Shown one piece after another: positions 8,901 to 18,696 of a DNA stretch of 64,000 nucleotides. Positions within the stretch are counted from its first letter, which is position 1; each line of letters begins with the position of its first letter. This DNA is from Parabacteroides sp. PFB2-10. Its GTDB lineage: Bacteria; Bacteroidota; Bacteroidia; Bacteroidales; Tannerellaceae. A program made the translations under genes and the position numbers. The DNA is taken from positions 124,001-188,000 of the forward strand of contig NZ_JARXWI010000006.1 in NCBI RefSeq assembly GCF_029893085.1, read 5' to 3'. The notes under the pieces are model-generated. The model ran no database searches, was not told the DNA's origin, and was given only the letters and a program-made list of their open reading frames with translations.

Positions 8901-11249
8901 TTATTTCTCCTCTTTCGAGTAACCGTATCCGTAGGTGTAGCCGTAGCCATAACGATAGCCGGTCTTATCATAGCGGATATCATTGAGCACGGTACACATG
9001 TTTGTATAACGATCTTCCCGATACAACCGTTCGATATCAGGCAACTGGCGACGATCCAACAAGCCGGCACGCACCACATAGACCGTGATATCCGCCACGC
9101 GGTTGATGATCGAAGCATCCGCTACAATGCCTGCCGGTACTGTGTCTAAGATGATATAGTCGTATCTCCGCTTCAATAGTTCGATCAAAGCCTCCAGACG
9201 GTTGCTCAATAACAGCTCCGCGGGGTTGGGAGGTACCGGCCCGACATGCAATACATCCAGGTTGTCCTCCAGGTAACCATGCTGAATAATATCATCAACA
9301 TGATCGACCCTGCCCGACAGGAAGTTGGTAATCCCTTGCCCTTTATAGCCGACCCGGTCGCTCAATGTCCCTTTGCGGATATCCAAATCGACCAGAATCA
9401 CCCGCTTATTGGTCAACGCCAAGCTCACTGCCAGGTTGGTGGAGATAAATGTTTTTCCCGAGCCGGGCGAAGAAGAGGTAAACATCACCACCTTCATATC
9501 TTTGGCCTTCACCCGCATAAACTCCATATTGGTACGGATGATACGGAAAGCTTCCGAAACAGAGTCGCGGCTCTCCTTACGTACCACCACGTCGTTCCCG
9601 TTCTCTTTCTTATCACGATGGGGTATCTCGCCCAACAACGGGATCGTAGTGGCCTCTTCCAGGTCTTTGCGTCCTTTCACCTTCGTGTCGAGTGTGTTTT
9701 GCATCCAGATAACACCTCCCGGAATGATGCAACCCAATAGAAAGGCTGCCAGCAGAATCACGGCTGCCTTCGGAGCCACCGGGATATTACTGCCCGAAGC
9801 AGCGTCTACAATGCGGGCATTGCTCTCGGTCATTGCCTGCGACAAGGCATTCTCCTCCCGTTTATTCAACAGGTAGAGATAGAGTTCTTCTTTGATCTTT
9901 TGCTGACGTTCGATCGAAAGCACCTCTTTTTGTTGGGAGGGAACGGCGGAGATACGACGCGCGGTCTGCACCTCACGTTGCTTCACGTTGCCGATCTGCA
10001 GGTTGAGTCCCGCAATCAGGTTGTCGATCGCCCGGATAATAGTCTGCTTCATGGCGCTGAGCGAGTTGTTCAGATCCATCACCACCGGGTTCTTGCTGCT
10101 GCTGTTGCCGATCAGTTTGTCGCGCTTCAACAGTAATTCGTTGTACGAAGCGATCTGTCCTTCGATATTCATATCCGACAATCCGGTGTTGGAAGGGATC
10201 AGATCGGAGCTATGAGTCGGAGCTGTCAGGTACTCCCGGATATACTTCGCCAACGACAACTGGTTCTCCAATGCCAGCTCTTCCTGACTGAGTTGGCTGG
10301 TTGTCTGCAGATACATACCCGATTCCGACTGAATATCGGTCAGTTGATGTTCTCGCTTGAACGACTCGATATCCGAATCGACCGAGCCTAATTCTTTCTC
10401 TATAATAATCAGACGCTCATTAATAAACTCGGAGGTATTCACCATGATCTGGTTTTTGTCGTTTACCACATCGGCATTATAGACATCGATCAGGGTATTG
10501 AGCACATCCTCCGCCCGCGCGATCGATACATCCTGCAACGTCAGGTCGATGATAGTGGCGGTCTTACTGGCCAGCGATACCTGCAAAGCACTCTGGTAAC
10601 GGGTCACCACACTCTCCAACCGCTGCTTCAACACCGTAACCGGCGTATGCAGATAGGAGTCAGTAAAATACAAGGTCGGGGTGACCACCAACGGGCCAAT
10701 GGCCGTTTGCAGCGTATCATTCAATAGTGTCTTATAGGATTCTTCCAGGTATAGCTCTTCTCCCGATTCGGTGATGATCCGAAAATCGGTCAGACTCACC
10801 TCCTTGTCGGAGGTCAGCGTAGCTACAAAAGAGAAACTCTCCATCTCATCCACCTCCGGAAAAGAGGCAGAGATCGGGGCACGGGTATAGAGTTCCTGCG
10901 TGCGAAGTGCCTCTTTGACCGTGTAGCTGACATCCAGATTCAACTTCCGTGCCGTTTCCCGCATCAGTCGTCGCGACTTGAATACCAATACCTCGTTGTC
11001 TACATTCCGCTTCATGTTAAACATCGACAGCTCTTCAAAAGCAGCCGCCTCGCTGGCTCCTCCACTTCTGGAATCATCCTTTATCAGCACCGAAGCCGTA
11101 CGGGTGTATTCTTTTGGCGTTATCTTCAGATAAAGAAAAGCCGCGCCAAGGCAAAGAATAATAGACAATACGAACCAATACCATTTCCCAACAACAATAT
11201 GAACAATATCAACCAGGCTTATAAACTGTTCTTCCTCTTTTCTTTCCAT
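8901..11249 (-). CDS. Polysaccharide chain-length determinant / tyrosine autokinase (Wzc-like)
   Basis: 782 residues, inner membrane. A Wzz domain with a membrane segment near residue 20 (YWFVLSIILCLGAAFLYL), a long periplasmic coiled-coil region, a second membrane segment near 510 (AAVILLAAFLLGCIIPGGVIW), then a BY-kinase domain with Walker A SSPGSGKTF, Walker A' ILVDLDIRKG and Walker B YIILDTVP. The C-terminal tail is a tyrosine cluster, GYRYGYGYTYGYGYS, for autophosphorylation. It works with Wza and the downstream phosphatase to control polymer length and export. Confidence 0.95.
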   Translation of the reverse strand: MERKEEEQFISLVDIVHIVVGKWYWFVLSIILCLGAAFLYLKITPKEYTRTASVLIKDDSRSGGASEAAAFEELSMFNMKRNVDNEVLVFKSRRLMRETARKLNLDVSYTVKEALRTQELYTRAPISASFPEVDEMESFSFVATLTSDKEVSLTDFRIITESGEELYLEESYKTLLNDTLQTAIGPLVVTPTLYFTDSYLHTPVTVLKQRLESVVTRYQSALQVSLASKTATIIDLTLQDVSIARAEDVLNTLIDVYNADVVNDKNQIMVNTSEFINERLIIIEKELGSVDSDIESFKREHQLTDIQSESGMYLQTTSQLSQEELALENQLSLAKYIREYLTAPTHSSDLIPSNTGLSDMNIEGQIASYNELLLKRDKLIGNSSSKNPVVMDLNNSLSAMKQTIIRAIDNLIAGLNLQIGNVKQREVQTARRISAVPSQQKEVLSIERQQKIKEELYLYLLNKREENALSQAMTESNARIVDAASGSNIPVAPKAAVILLAAFLLGCIIPGGVIWMQNTLDTKVKGRKDLEEATTIPLLGEIPHRDKKENGNDVVVRKESRDSVSEAFRIIRTNMEFMRVKAKDMKVVMFTSSSPGSGKTFISTNLAVSLALTNKRVILVDLDIRKGTLSDRVGYKGQGITNFLSGRVDHVDDIIQHGYLEDNLDVLHVGPVPPNPAELLLSNRLEALIELLKRRYDYIILDTVPAGIVADASIINRVADITVYVVRAGLLDRRQLPDIERLYREDRYTNMCTVLNDIRYDKTGYRYGYGYTYGYGYSKEEK

Positions 11250-11267
11250 TTCTCTTTCGTACTCTTC

Positions 11268-12059
11268 TTATTTTTTGAAAATCAATACAGCCACCGTCGT
11301 CAAGAAAGACAAAACGGAAATCCAGACTCCGATTGTATTGTTTTGATTGATATCACTCTGTTCCGCTTTCCGCTTGTTCGGTTCTACATAGACAATATCA
11401 TTTTGTTGCAGATAATAACAGGGAGAAGTAAATATATCCGACGAACGGAGGTCGTGATAAAGAATCGAACGTTTCCCGTCTTTCTCGCGGATCACCGCCA
11501 CCCGGTCGCGCTTTCCGTAAATGGTCAGGTCACCTGCCATACTCAACGCCTCTAATAAAGTGATTCGGTCGCCAGAGATGCTGAAGCTACCCGGGCGGGC
11601 TACCTCGCCCATCACCGATATCTTATAGTTCAGGAACTGCACCGTTACGATCGGATCCTTGATCAGGTCTTCCTCTATCAGTTTACTTTTGATCAATTCT
11701 TTCAACTGGTTGCGTGTCAATCCCTCTACCTTTAGTCGCCCGAGAATCGGGAAGTCGATCTCCCCATTCGGATCCACTAAGTAACCCAATACCCGCTGCG
11801 TCCCGTAGCTCTGTCCTTCGGTACCCAACTGATAGGTCACCATCGGCATATTAAACGGCATAGCCAACTCCGGGTTCCGGCTGTTCACCATAATGGCTAA
11901 TAGGTCGTCATGGTGGACAATCACTTCGTAGTTTTGCTCGATCGGCACCATCTTATACGGATCTACATCCTGCAGATAAAGCACATCCTTCGGACTCCCA
12001 CACGCCACCAGCCATAGGGTTAATACAAGGCACACACTTAGTTTGTAAAACTGTTTCAT
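11268..12059 (-). CDS. Polysaccharide export outer-membrane lipoprotein (Wza-like)
   Basis: 263 residues. A lipoprotein signal MKQFYKLSVCLVLTLWLVACG places it at the outer membrane. The polysaccharide biosynthesis/export domain and a SLBB-like domain follow (GEIDFPILGRLKVEGLTRNQL, VMGEVARPGSFSI, LLEALSMAGDLT). A hydrophobic C-terminal segment (IGVWISVLSFLTTVAVLIF) is seen, as in many Bacteroidetes Wza homologs. It is 18 bases upstream of the wzc-like gene. Confidence 0.93.
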   Translation of the reverse strand: MKQFYKLSVCLVLTLWLVACGSPKDVLYLQDVDPYKMVPIEQNYEVIVHHDDLLAIMVNSRNPELAMPFNMPMVTYQLGTEGQSYGTQRVLGYLVDPNGEIDFPILGRLKVEGLTRNQLKELIKSKLIEEDLIKDPIVTVQFLNYKISVMGEVARPGSFSISGDRITLLEALSMAGDLTIYGKRDRVAVIREKDGKRSILYHDLRSSDIFTSPCYYLQQNDIVYVEPNKRKAEQSDINQNNTIGVWISVLSFLTTVAVLIFKK

Positions 12060-12232
12060 TTTTTAGTTGTTATTTGAATTTATTCATTTGTCAATTTGTC
12101 TTAGATGCGTGTCGAAAATGATATTTCCGGCATCTTACGGATAGTATAACAGCCACACACTACACATAGTTCATCCACCCCCCCCTACATTCATTCACAC
12201 TATGAAGAACAACCTATGGCTAAATCAGTCTG

Positions 12233-12240
12233 CAAAAATA
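12233..12240 (-). promoter_or_regulatory. -7 box upstream of wza-like gene
   Basis: Leftward TATTTTTG, exact TAnnTTTG, in the 230-base gap 12060-12289. It would give the export genes an internal promoter with a leader of about 170 bases. The leader includes a C-rich tract at 12177-12186 (read as G-rich in the RNA). No clear -33 box. Confidence 0.4.
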
Positions 12241-12289
12241 CGATATAAATTGATAAACATCCCCTGGTAGGTTAGTATTTCTTTTTGAA

Positions 12290-12475
12290 CTACACAATCT
12301 CATAAATAGTGTGCTGTCTTTTCGGTCTATTCGGCAATGTTGTTTTTATATCATACAGCAATTCATCCACATACCTCAACGCGTTATCTTCCAATCCAAA
12401 ATAATCCTTTTCAAATAAGATAGTGGTCAAGTTATTAAAATAGTCTAAGGCTTCCGGTAAAAAAACTATCCTCAT
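12290..12475 (-). CDS. RelE/ParE-like toxin, probably truncated
   Basis: 61 residues, MRIVFLPEALDYFNNLT... with DNALRYVDELLYDIKTTLP. The start resembles Bacteroidetes RelE/ParE-family toxins, which usually run to about 95-110 residues and carry C-terminal basic beta strands; here the frame stops after IYEIV. It overlaps the upstream antitoxin-like gene by 4 bases (ATGA). It is probably a dead or minimal toxin; family assignment is from memory of the pattern. Confidence 0.6.
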   Translation of the reverse strand: MRIVFLPEALDYFNNLTTILFEKDYFGLEDNALRYVDELLYDIKTTLPNRPKRQHTIYEIV

Positions 12476-12693
12476 TTCTTATCTTGCTTGTATAGCTCCC
12501 TGATATGTTTTTTTGCCCCAATAGCAAAATCCTCCATATTAATCGCACGATAAAAGTCGTCGTCTGGTTCCTTTATTGGTTTTAGACTGGCAGTCTCCTC
12601 GACTAAAGGCTCCTCCGTTTGGTAAACAGATGCAGGCTCATGGAGGTTGTCCTGTTTGTCGGTCTTGTCGTTTGTGTTGTATGTTTGTTTCAT
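12472..12693 (-). CDS. Putative antitoxin
   Basis: 73 residues, hydrophilic and acidic N-terminus (EEPLVEETASL), short C-terminal segment EDFAIGAKKHIRELYKQDKK. No known DNA-binding fold recognised. The 4-base overlap with a ParE-like frame, its size and its own -7 box support an antitoxin role. The module lies between fcl and wza in the polysaccharide locus. Confidence 0.6.
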   Translation of the reverse strand: MKQTYNTNDKTDKQDNLHEPASVYQTEEPLVEETASLKPIKEPDDDFYRAINMEDFAIGAKKHIRELYKQDKK

Positions 12694-12710
12694 AGCTATT
12701 TGTTCTTATA

Positions 12711-12718
12711 CAAATATA
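12711..12718 (-). promoter_or_regulatory. -7 box for the toxin-antitoxin pair
   Basis: Leftward TATATTTG, exact TAnnTTTG, 18 bases before the antitoxin ATG. A near copy with similar surroundings precedes the second module (27888-27895). Confidence 0.5.
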
Positions 12719-12756
12719 CTAATTTTTTCTGAGATTACGACGTTTTTATTCTTTCT

Positions 12757-12810
12757 ACTTGGTGCGACTTGGGGTTACTTCGTGGTTAAATCTCTTCTGA
12801 ACCACGAAGT
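12757..12810. repeat. CTTGGTGCGACTTGG-type intergenic repeat with hairpin
   Basis: Contains ACTTGGTGCGACTTGG (12757-12772) followed by an 11-bp stem ACTTCGTGGTT / AACCACGAAGT (12777-12787, 12800-12810). Related ACTTGG...TACCACGAAGG units occur at 27940-27995, 28170-28230 and 29265-29340, each next to a toxin-antitoxin or degraded gene. Confidence 0.75.
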
Positions 12811-12831
12811 GGCTCTAAGTCACACGAAGTT

Positions 12832-13923
12832 TTATTTTCTCAACATGGAAAGCGAGGAAAGATACCATTGATACATCCGATGCACCCCCTCTTCAATCTC
12901 AACCTGATGCTGCCAGCCTAAGTTATGTAACTTGCTCGTATCCGTCAGTTTGCGCATCGTACCATCCGGCTTGTCCTGATTGAATACGACTTTCCCTTTA
13001 TATCCGGTCTCTTCTACAATCAACTCCGCCAACCCGGCAATACTGATCTCCTTGCCTGTCCCGATATTGATATGGCAATTACGAACCTCGGCTGTCCCCG
13101 GCTCATAGGTGTCTTTAAAGTCAACGTGTTCCATAATATACACGCAGGCATCAGCCATCTCTTCGCTCCAGAGAAACTCACGAAGCGGCTTCCCTGTGCC
13201 CCAAAGCTCCACCTGCTCTTTACCGATTCCATAGCTTCCCAGAAGGGCTATAATCGCTTCCTCCGGACTGTTCTCATCCACCCCTTTCACCGGACGAACC
13301 TGCAAATCCTGGCGTATAGCCTGCCAGTTGTCTTCATGCAGACACTTCGCCAGATGTATCTTCCGCATCATAGCAGGCAACACATGGCTCTTCTCCAGAT
13401 CGAAGTTGTCATTCGGTCCATACAGATTGGTCGGCATCACCGCGATATAGTTCGTGCCGTATTGCAGATTAAAGCTTTCGCACATCTTCAATCCGGCTAT
13501 CTTGGCTATGGCGTATGGCTCATTGGTATATTCCAGTGGAGCGGTCAACAGAGCTGTCTCTTTCATCGGCTGTTCCGCCTCCCGCGGATAGATACAGGTG
13601 CTGCCTAAAAACAACAGTTTCTTTACATTGTGCCGGAAGCTCTCGCCGATTATATTTTGTTGTATCTGCAGATTCTCGTAAATAAAATCCGCCCGATAGG
13701 TATTGTTTGCCATAATCCCCCCCACGCGGGCAGCCGCCAGGATAACATACTCCGGCTGCTCTGTGTCGAAGAACGCCTTTACCGCCATGCCATCCAACAG
13801 ATCCAATTCCTGATGCGTTTTCCCAATCAGGTTGGTATATCCTTTATTTACCAGATTCTGCCAAATGGCTGAACCCACCAATCCGCGATGGCCTGCCACA
13901 TATATCTTTGCTGTTTTCTTCAT
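12832..13923 (-). CDS. fcl: GDP-L-fucose synthase
   Basis: 363 residues, short-chain dehydrogenase. It epimerises and reduces GDP-4-keto-6-deoxymannose to GDP-L-fucose using NADPH. The N-terminal nucleotide motif is GHRGLVGSAI; the catalytic serine lies in FLGSTCIYP and the YxxxK pair in YAIAKIAG. It follows gmd by 7 bases, so the pair supplies GDP-fucose to the polysaccharide. It is slightly longer than the typical ~310-320 residues because of an insert around VRPVKGVDENSPEEA, seen in Bacteroidetes members. Confidence 0.94.
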   Translation of the reverse strand: MKKTAKIYVAGHRGLVGSAIWQNLVNKGYTNLIGKTHQELDLLDGMAVKAFFDTEQPEYVILAAARVGGIMANNTYRADFIYENLQIQQNIIGESFRHNVKKLLFLGSTCIYPREAEQPMKETALLTAPLEYTNEPYAIAKIAGLKMCESFNLQYGTNYIAVMPTNLYGPNDNFDLEKSHVLPAMMRKIHLAKCLHEDNWQAIRQDLQVRPVKGVDENSPEEAIIALLGSYGIGKEQVELWGTGKPLREFLWSEEMADACVYIMEHVDFKDTYEPGTAEVRNCHINIGTGKEISIAGLAELIVEETGYKGKVVFNQDKPDGTMRKLTDTSKLHNLGWQHQVEIEEGVHRMYQWYLSSLSMLRK

Positions 13924-13930
13924 CGCTCTC

Positions 13931-15001
13931 TTACGCTTCCATTCCTGACTCCTTCACAAACGCCATATCATGCGCCATCATAATCTTGACTAACTCGTCA
14001 AAAGAGGTCTTACGTGGGTTCCATCCCAACAGGGTCTTTGCCTTGGTCGGATCACCCATCAACTGCTCCACCTCCGCCGGACGGAAATATTTCGGATCCA
14101 CCTCCACCAATACCTTGCCCGTCTTCCGGTCAATGCCCTTTTCTTCTACGCCTTTGCCTTTCCAGTCGATATCGATACCGGCTTCGTTGAATGCCTTCGT
14201 GCAGAACTCCCTCACCGAATGCATCTCACCGGTGGCGATCACAAAGTCCTCCGGCCTGTCATGTTGCAACATCAGCCACATACACTCCACATAGTCTTTC
14301 GCATAACCCCAGTCGCGCAACGAGTCCAGGTTCCCCATATACAACTTATCCTGCAACCCCTGTGCGATACGGCTTGCGGCAAGGGTGATCTTACGGGTTA
14401 CGAAGGTCTCCCCCCGTCGTTCGCTCTCATGGTTAAACAATATACCATTCACCGCAAACATACCATACGCCTCCCGATAGTTCTTTGTGATCCAGAAGCC
14501 ATACTGCTTCGCCACTCCGTACGGGCTGCGGGGATAAAAAGGCGTCGTCTCCTTCTGGGGCACCTCTTGTACCAGACCAAAAAGTTCGGAAGTGGAAGCC
14601 TGGTATATCCGGGTCTTCTTCTCTAATCCCAGGATCCGCACCGCCTCCAATAAGCGAAGCGTACCTACCGCATCGGTCTCTGCCGTATATTCAGGCGTGT
14701 CGAAACTCACCTTCACATGGCTCTGTGCCGCCAGGTTATAGATCTCATCCGGCTTGATCTGTTGTATGATGCGGATCAGCGAACTCGAATCGGTCATATC
14801 GCCATAATGCAGATTGACCGCCCGCGACTGCTTCATGTCGCGCACCCACTCATCTAAGTACAGGTGTTCGATACGTCCGGTATTAAAAGAGGAGGAGCGA
14901 CGAAGTATCCCATGTATCTCATACCCCTTCTCAATCAGAAACTCAGCCAGAAACGAACCATCCTGTCCGGTAATCCCGGTAATTAAAGCAACTTTCTTCA
15001 T
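13931..15001 (-). CDS. gmd: GDP-mannose 4,6-dehydratase
   Basis: 356 residues. It converts GDP-D-mannose to GDP-4-keto-6-deoxy-D-mannose. Motifs: [14 protein letters not shown] for NADP binding, the catalytic Thr/Ser in [10 protein letters not shown], YxxxK in [13 protein letters not shown], and [17 protein letters not shown]. It is followed directly by fcl. The upstream gap 15002-15245 holds a GC-rich hairpin. Confidence 0.96.
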   Translation of the reverse strand: MKKVALITGITGQDGSFLAEFLIEKGYEIHGILRRSSSFNTGRIEHLYLDEWVRDMKQSRAVNLHYGDMTDSSSLIRIIQQIKPDEIYNLAAQSHVKVSFDTPEYTAETDAVGTLRLLEAVRILGLEKKTRIYQASTSELFGLVQEVPQKETTPFYPRSPYGVAKQYGFWITKNYREAYGMFAVNGILFNHESERRGETFVTRKITLAASRIAQGLQDKLYMGNLDSLRDWGYAKDYVECMWLMLQHDRPEDFVIATGEMHSVREFCTKAFNEAGIDIDWKGKGVEEKGIDRKTGKVLVEVDPKYFRPAEVEQLMGDPTKAKTLLGWNPRKTSFDELVKIMMAHDMAFVKESGMEA

Positions 15002-15139
15002 ATATTATTATTTTATACTTCTGTCTGTTTTGAAGATATTTTAATCGTAATTATAGTCATAAACGGCAACCTTCGGTATGAACCCACAACAGCCCAACAG
15101 GAGATCTTGTAAGATATAACGGCAAGGCAGACCGAAATG

Positions 15140-15190
15140 AACTATCTAAAAGCTCCCCGCCTTCGCAAGGCGGGGAGCCTTTAGATAGTT
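15140..15190. repeat. GC-rich palindrome (AAGCTCCCC...GGGGAGC family)
   Basis: Near-perfect 51-base hairpin with outer arms AACTATCTAAA / TTTAGATAGTT and inner stem GCTCCCCGCC / GGCGGGGAGC, in the gap between gmd and a glycosyltransferase. Nearly the same outer arms recur at 50793-50841. Confidence 0.88.
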
Positions 15191-15245
15191 ATCTGCCACT
15201 ATTCTCAGCCACAAGATAGATAAATTATTTTGAAGCGATTCCGAT

Positions 15246-15998
15246 TCACCTCCTGAAGTATTCTGTTATTTTATACAGATACCTCAGTGACAACAGGAAG
15301 CGATTGGTAGAAACTCCGTTCTCCCTGAATGCCCTCAAATGCTCCTTCATAATCTGTTTATGCGAAGAAAACCCATTGGTGCTAAGTCCCCCTGTGCGCA
15401 TGGTGACAAAATTCATCGGAAGATAGGCTGTCTTTATCTGATGAATATACAGATACCGAAGCAAAAGCTCAAAGTCAGCGCATATCTTATAATCCGTTTT
15501 GTATAATCCATACTGCTCATAACAGCCTCGTTTCATGTAAAAAGAGGGATGAGCCGGCATAAACCCCAAACGCATAAGAGGGCGCTTGAATATCTTAGAA
15601 GAGTATTTGCGCACAGATTTGGAGAGATCCGTAGGCTTCACAAAGTGAATATCCCCATAGACAGCATCCACCGGATGCGCGGCAAACGCATCGACGATAT
15701 GCTCTACAATGCGTTCATCCGTAAAGAAATCATCCGAGTTCAAGATCCCGATGATATCCCCCGTAGCCAGCCTGATCCCCTTATTCAGGGCATCATACAG
15801 TCCTTTGTCTTTCTCCGACACCACTGTTTGCCTATCGGAGGCATACTGCCCGATAATATCCAACGTCTTATCCGCCGAGAGCCCATCAACAATAATATGC
15901 TCTATATGCGGATAGGTCTGACGATTGACAGAAAGCATCGTATCCACAATCGTAAATTGACTGTTATAGGTACAGGTGATAATGGAGACTTTCATCAA
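15246..15998 (-). CDS. Glycosyltransferase, family 2
   Basis: 250 residues with a single GT-A domain: KVSIITCTYNSQFTI, HIIVDGLSADKTL and the DxD-like ILNSDDFF. FVTMRTGGLST near the C-terminus is common in WcaA/YfnE-like transferases. There is no membrane segment, so it is probably peripheral at the cytoplasmic membrane. Start at 15998 or the next Met at 15995. Sugar specificity unknown. Confidence 0.9.
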   Translation of the reverse strand: MMKVSIITCTYNSQFTIVDTMLSVNRQTYPHIEHIIVDGLSADKTLDIIGQYASDRQTVVSEKDKGLYDALNKGIRLATGDIIGILNSDDFFTDERIVEHIVDAFAAHPVDAVYGDIHFVKPTDLSKSVRKYSSKIFKRPLMRLGFMPAHPSFYMKRGCYEQYGLYKTDYKICADFELLLRYLYIHQIKTAYLPMNFVTMRTGGLSTNGFSSHKQIMKEHLRAFRENGVSTNRFLLSLRYLYKITEYFRR

Positions 15999-16013
15999 AA
16001 CACTTTTAGCTTA

Positions 16014-16910
16014 CTAAATATCTATTTGATATTTCTCTTTTAGATAATCTCTTATCTTTTTTTTATCTGAACCACACGCCCTTTTCACTTCCCAGACCTT
16101 AGCGTCTACTAAAGTTCTATACCACCAACCTTGCAGAAAGTGCCATAGAAAAGCTTCTTTTCCCTCAGTAAAACCCAATCGAACAATATATCGATAGATA
16201 AAATAGAGAAAAGGGCGAAGAAACAAGGGCTTTCTAACATAAGATTCTTTCAATTTTCTTTTTTTATGTGCTTGTACTCCTATGTTACCAATAGCGGATT
16301 GGTCATTCTTTAAGTTGTATTCTATATCCAACAAGTCCGCGGCTTCCCGAATAGCGTAGCCGACATGCTTAATACTCCACCAGGAGATATTGTTGAGATT
16401 ATAATCGACAAAATCATATTGGAACTCGACACATCGTCCTTCTGTGATTTGAATGTGCTCGTCCATTAGCCGTTGTTCACAAAAAGCTTTCTTATATCTG
16501 AAAATCCGTAACAACTTTACAGGATAAACACCCTTCTTTATCCATTTCCCTAAAAAATAGTGGCGCCGTTTCAGAAGAATTCCTGTCACATCATCAGGTT
16601 GTATGGGCAATTTCTCTTTTAATTCTTCGATCAACTCCTGTGTACAATACTCATCTGCATCTAAACGAAGAACCCATTTAGTTTGGATAGGAAGATTCTC
16701 TAATGCCCAGTTAAATTGTTTTGCATAATTGTTTTCCCATTTGTTCTGAAAAATAGTTGCACCTGATTCTTTAGCGATATCCAAGGTGGCGTCTGTTGAA
16801 TAAGAATCCACAATAAAAACATCCTTCGCAATAGATTTCATATTCTCTACACAACGCTGAATATGCATTTCTTCGTTATAAGTCAATATAATGACAGACA
16901 GATCAAGCAT
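16014..16910 (-). CDS. Glycosyltransferase, family 2 (WaaE/KdtX-like)
   Basis: 298 residues. Motifs LSVIILTYNEEMHIQRC, VFIVDSYSTDAT, FNWALENLP and WVLRLDADEY are typical of the GT2 group that includes WaaE/KdtX. The C-terminal part is basic and aromatic (KPLFLRPFLYFIYRYIV), suggesting membrane association. It sits 15 bases upstream of the next GT2 gene and 3 bases after the acetyltransferase gene. Confidence 0.88.
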   Translation of the reverse strand: MLDLSVIILTYNEEMHIQRCVENMKSIAKDVFIVDSYSTDATLDIAKESGATIFQNKWENNYAKQFNWALENLPIQTKWVLRLDADEYCTQELIEELKEKLPIQPDDVTGILLKRRHYFLGKWIKKGVYPVKLLRIFRYKKAFCEQRLMDEHIQITEGRCVEFQYDFVDYNLNNISWWSIKHVGYAIREAADLLDIEYNLKNDQSAIGNIGVQAHKKRKLKESYVRKPLFLRPFLYFIYRYIVRLGFTEGKEAFLWHFLQGWWYRTLVDAKVWEVKRACGSDKKKIRDYLKEKYQIDI

Positions 16911-16913
16911 AAT

Positions 16914-17471
16914 TTAGTTTTCGATAATTCGTTTTTTGATAAATTTAGCAGGGTTTCCTCCGACTACAGTCCAAGGTTCCACATTTTTAAATACTGCTGC
17001 ACGAGCCCCGACGACGGCTCCTTGACCAATTGTAACACCCATGCCAACAAATGCGTCAGCAGCAATCCATGCTTGATCTTCTATAATAATTGGAGCTGTA
17101 ATCAATGGGTGAAGTGGGTTTGTAATATCGTGGCTTGCAGTACATAAATATGCACCTTGTGAAACTGTAGTATTGGCTCCAATTTTTATCGGTGCTACAT
17201 TATAGCAATTCACACCGGAAGCCAAGCAGGCATGTATATCCATCTCCAAATTGGCGGGATAATAAACTTTTGTAGAAGAATAAACGATAGCAGTCGAATG
17301 TATCTTTGCTCCAAAGGCTCGAAGAAGAAAACGCTTCCAGCCACTACCTATACTTCGAGGTAATGGGCGAGCAAAAACATTCCACACAATTGCCCATAGC
17401 ATCCTTATTAGTTGATGCTTTCGACTCAATGAATTGTGATACCTTGAAAGATCTATTTCCATGTTATTCAT
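16914..17471 (-). CDS. Left-handed beta-helix acyltransferase (WcaF-like acetyltransferase)
   Basis: About 185 residues from the ATG at 17471 (17462 also possible; an upstream GTG at 17492 is less likely). Hexapeptide-repeat segments IKIGANTTVSQGAYL, IIIEDQAWIAADAFVGMGVTIGQGAVVGARA end in VVGGNPAKFIKKR, as in colanic acid WcaF. It probably O-acetylates a sugar of the polymer using acetyl-CoA in the cytoplasm. Confidence 0.88.
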   Translation of the reverse strand: MNNMEIDLSRYHNSLSRKHQLIRMLWAIVWNVFARPLPRSIGSGWKRFLLRAFGAKIHSTAIVYSSTKVYYPANLEMDIHACLASGVNCYNVAPIKIGANTTVSQGAYLCTASHDITNPLHPLITAPIIIEDQAWIAADAFVGMGVTIGQGAVVGARAAVFKNVEPWTVVGGNPAKFIKKRIIEN

Positions 17472-17580
17472 TTTGTTACAAAATTCTCTCACATTACAGG
17501 AGCAGGAGAAGAGGGTTCCATGGGTTTCTTCTCCGGAATGAGGTTGTTGAGTATTTGCCTAATAAAACACATAAGCATTA

Positions 17581-18693
17581 TTATCCCCCTATCGACTGCC
17601 AGATATTTTCTAATTCACGCCATACAGTAGAGATCGAATACAATTCATTCACTCTTTTTTGTGCATTTAATCCACATTGTAAGGCATACTCCCTATCCTC
17701 CAGCATTTTAAGGATAGCATCTCTTAATTGTTGTACATTTTGGGGCTCAATACATATCCCATAATTAAATCCATTCTCTATATCTAGCATCTCAGGGATA
17801 GCACCGACAGAAGTAGTTACAATAGGGCAAGCGCAAGCCATACTTTCCAAGATTACATTAGGGAAGCCTTCAGTATAAGTAGGTAAGACAAAAACACCGG
17901 TAGACATCATTTCTTTAATGGTCTGTAGAAAGTCTTTTCCCCCAGCTATTTCCAACCAAGTATGACTTTGCTCACCGGCTAATTTTATTAAATCTGCCTT
18001 CATCTGTTCAGAGACATCTCCGATCATTTTAAGCTTAATATTCTTTATTTGTTTGCAGGCTTCTATTAACTCGAATACTCCTTTAGTCTTGACAACATGA
18101 CCGGCAAATAAAAGGGTACGTTCTTCCCGAACAAGACCAGCATTATCTCTGATTATATCATTCACTTTGGGTGTTAATGGATTAGCTAAAAACAGGATAT
18201 TCTGATATCCTTGTTCGATCAAAGTATCATAGGTTTTTTTATCGATTACGATTGTTTTATTGACAGTTTTAAGAACCTTGTCTAATAACCGAAACTCCCA
18301 GTTCTTTTGCTCCAGTATTTGTGGTATTCGCCCAAAATGAAAATGGATTAGTGATTTTGTATTGTGTCTTTTTATAATTTTTATAGTGAGAATATCTCGT
18401 ATTAGAGAAATGGAACCACTCGATATAAAATGGACAACTTCATAGTGATTTGTTTTTAGTTTTTTTTTCAACCTCCAAAGAAAAGGAATATAGGAATTTA
18501 AGCCTCGAAGTAGACGGATTAGAAAAGACGAATTTTGACAAACCCCTTTTGCAACAATATAATATTGTTCGAGAATAATGTCGCTATCAATACTATTATA
18601 GTAATCAAGAATATGTCCAGTCCATCGAGATATTCCCCCTACCGCTCCTTTATCTGGGGAACATAATAATATTTTAGTTTTTTGAGTTTTCAT
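17581..18693 (-). CDS. Glycosyltransferase, family 4
   Basis: 370 residues, GT-B fold. N-terminal ILLCSPDKGAVGGISRWTGHIL; the C-terminal nucleotide-sugar domain has LFAGHVVKTKGVFELIEACK, VFVLPTYTEGFPNVILESMACACPIVTT. This is the retaining GT4 pattern with EGFPNVILE as E-x7-E. Low G+C compared with flanking housekeeping genes. Donor and acceptor unknown. Confidence 0.92.
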   Translation of the reverse strand: MKTQKTKILLCSPDKGAVGGISRWTGHILDYYNSIDSDIILEQYYIVAKGVCQNSSFLIRLLRGLNSYIPFLWRLKKKLKTNHYEVVHFISSGSISLIRDILTIKIIKRHNTKSLIHFHFGRIPQILEQKNWEFRLLDKVLKTVNKTIVIDKKTYDTLIEQGYQNILFLANPLTPKVNDIIRDNAGLVREERTLLFAGHVVKTKGVFELIEACKQIKNIKLKMIGDVSEQMKADLIKLAGEQSHTWLEIAGGKDFLQTIKEMMSTGVFVLPTYTEGFPNVILESMACACPIVTTSVGAIPEMLDIENGFNYGICIEPQNVQQLRDAILKMLEDREYALQCGLNAQKRVNELYSISTVWRELENIWQSIGG

Positions 18694-18696
18694 TTT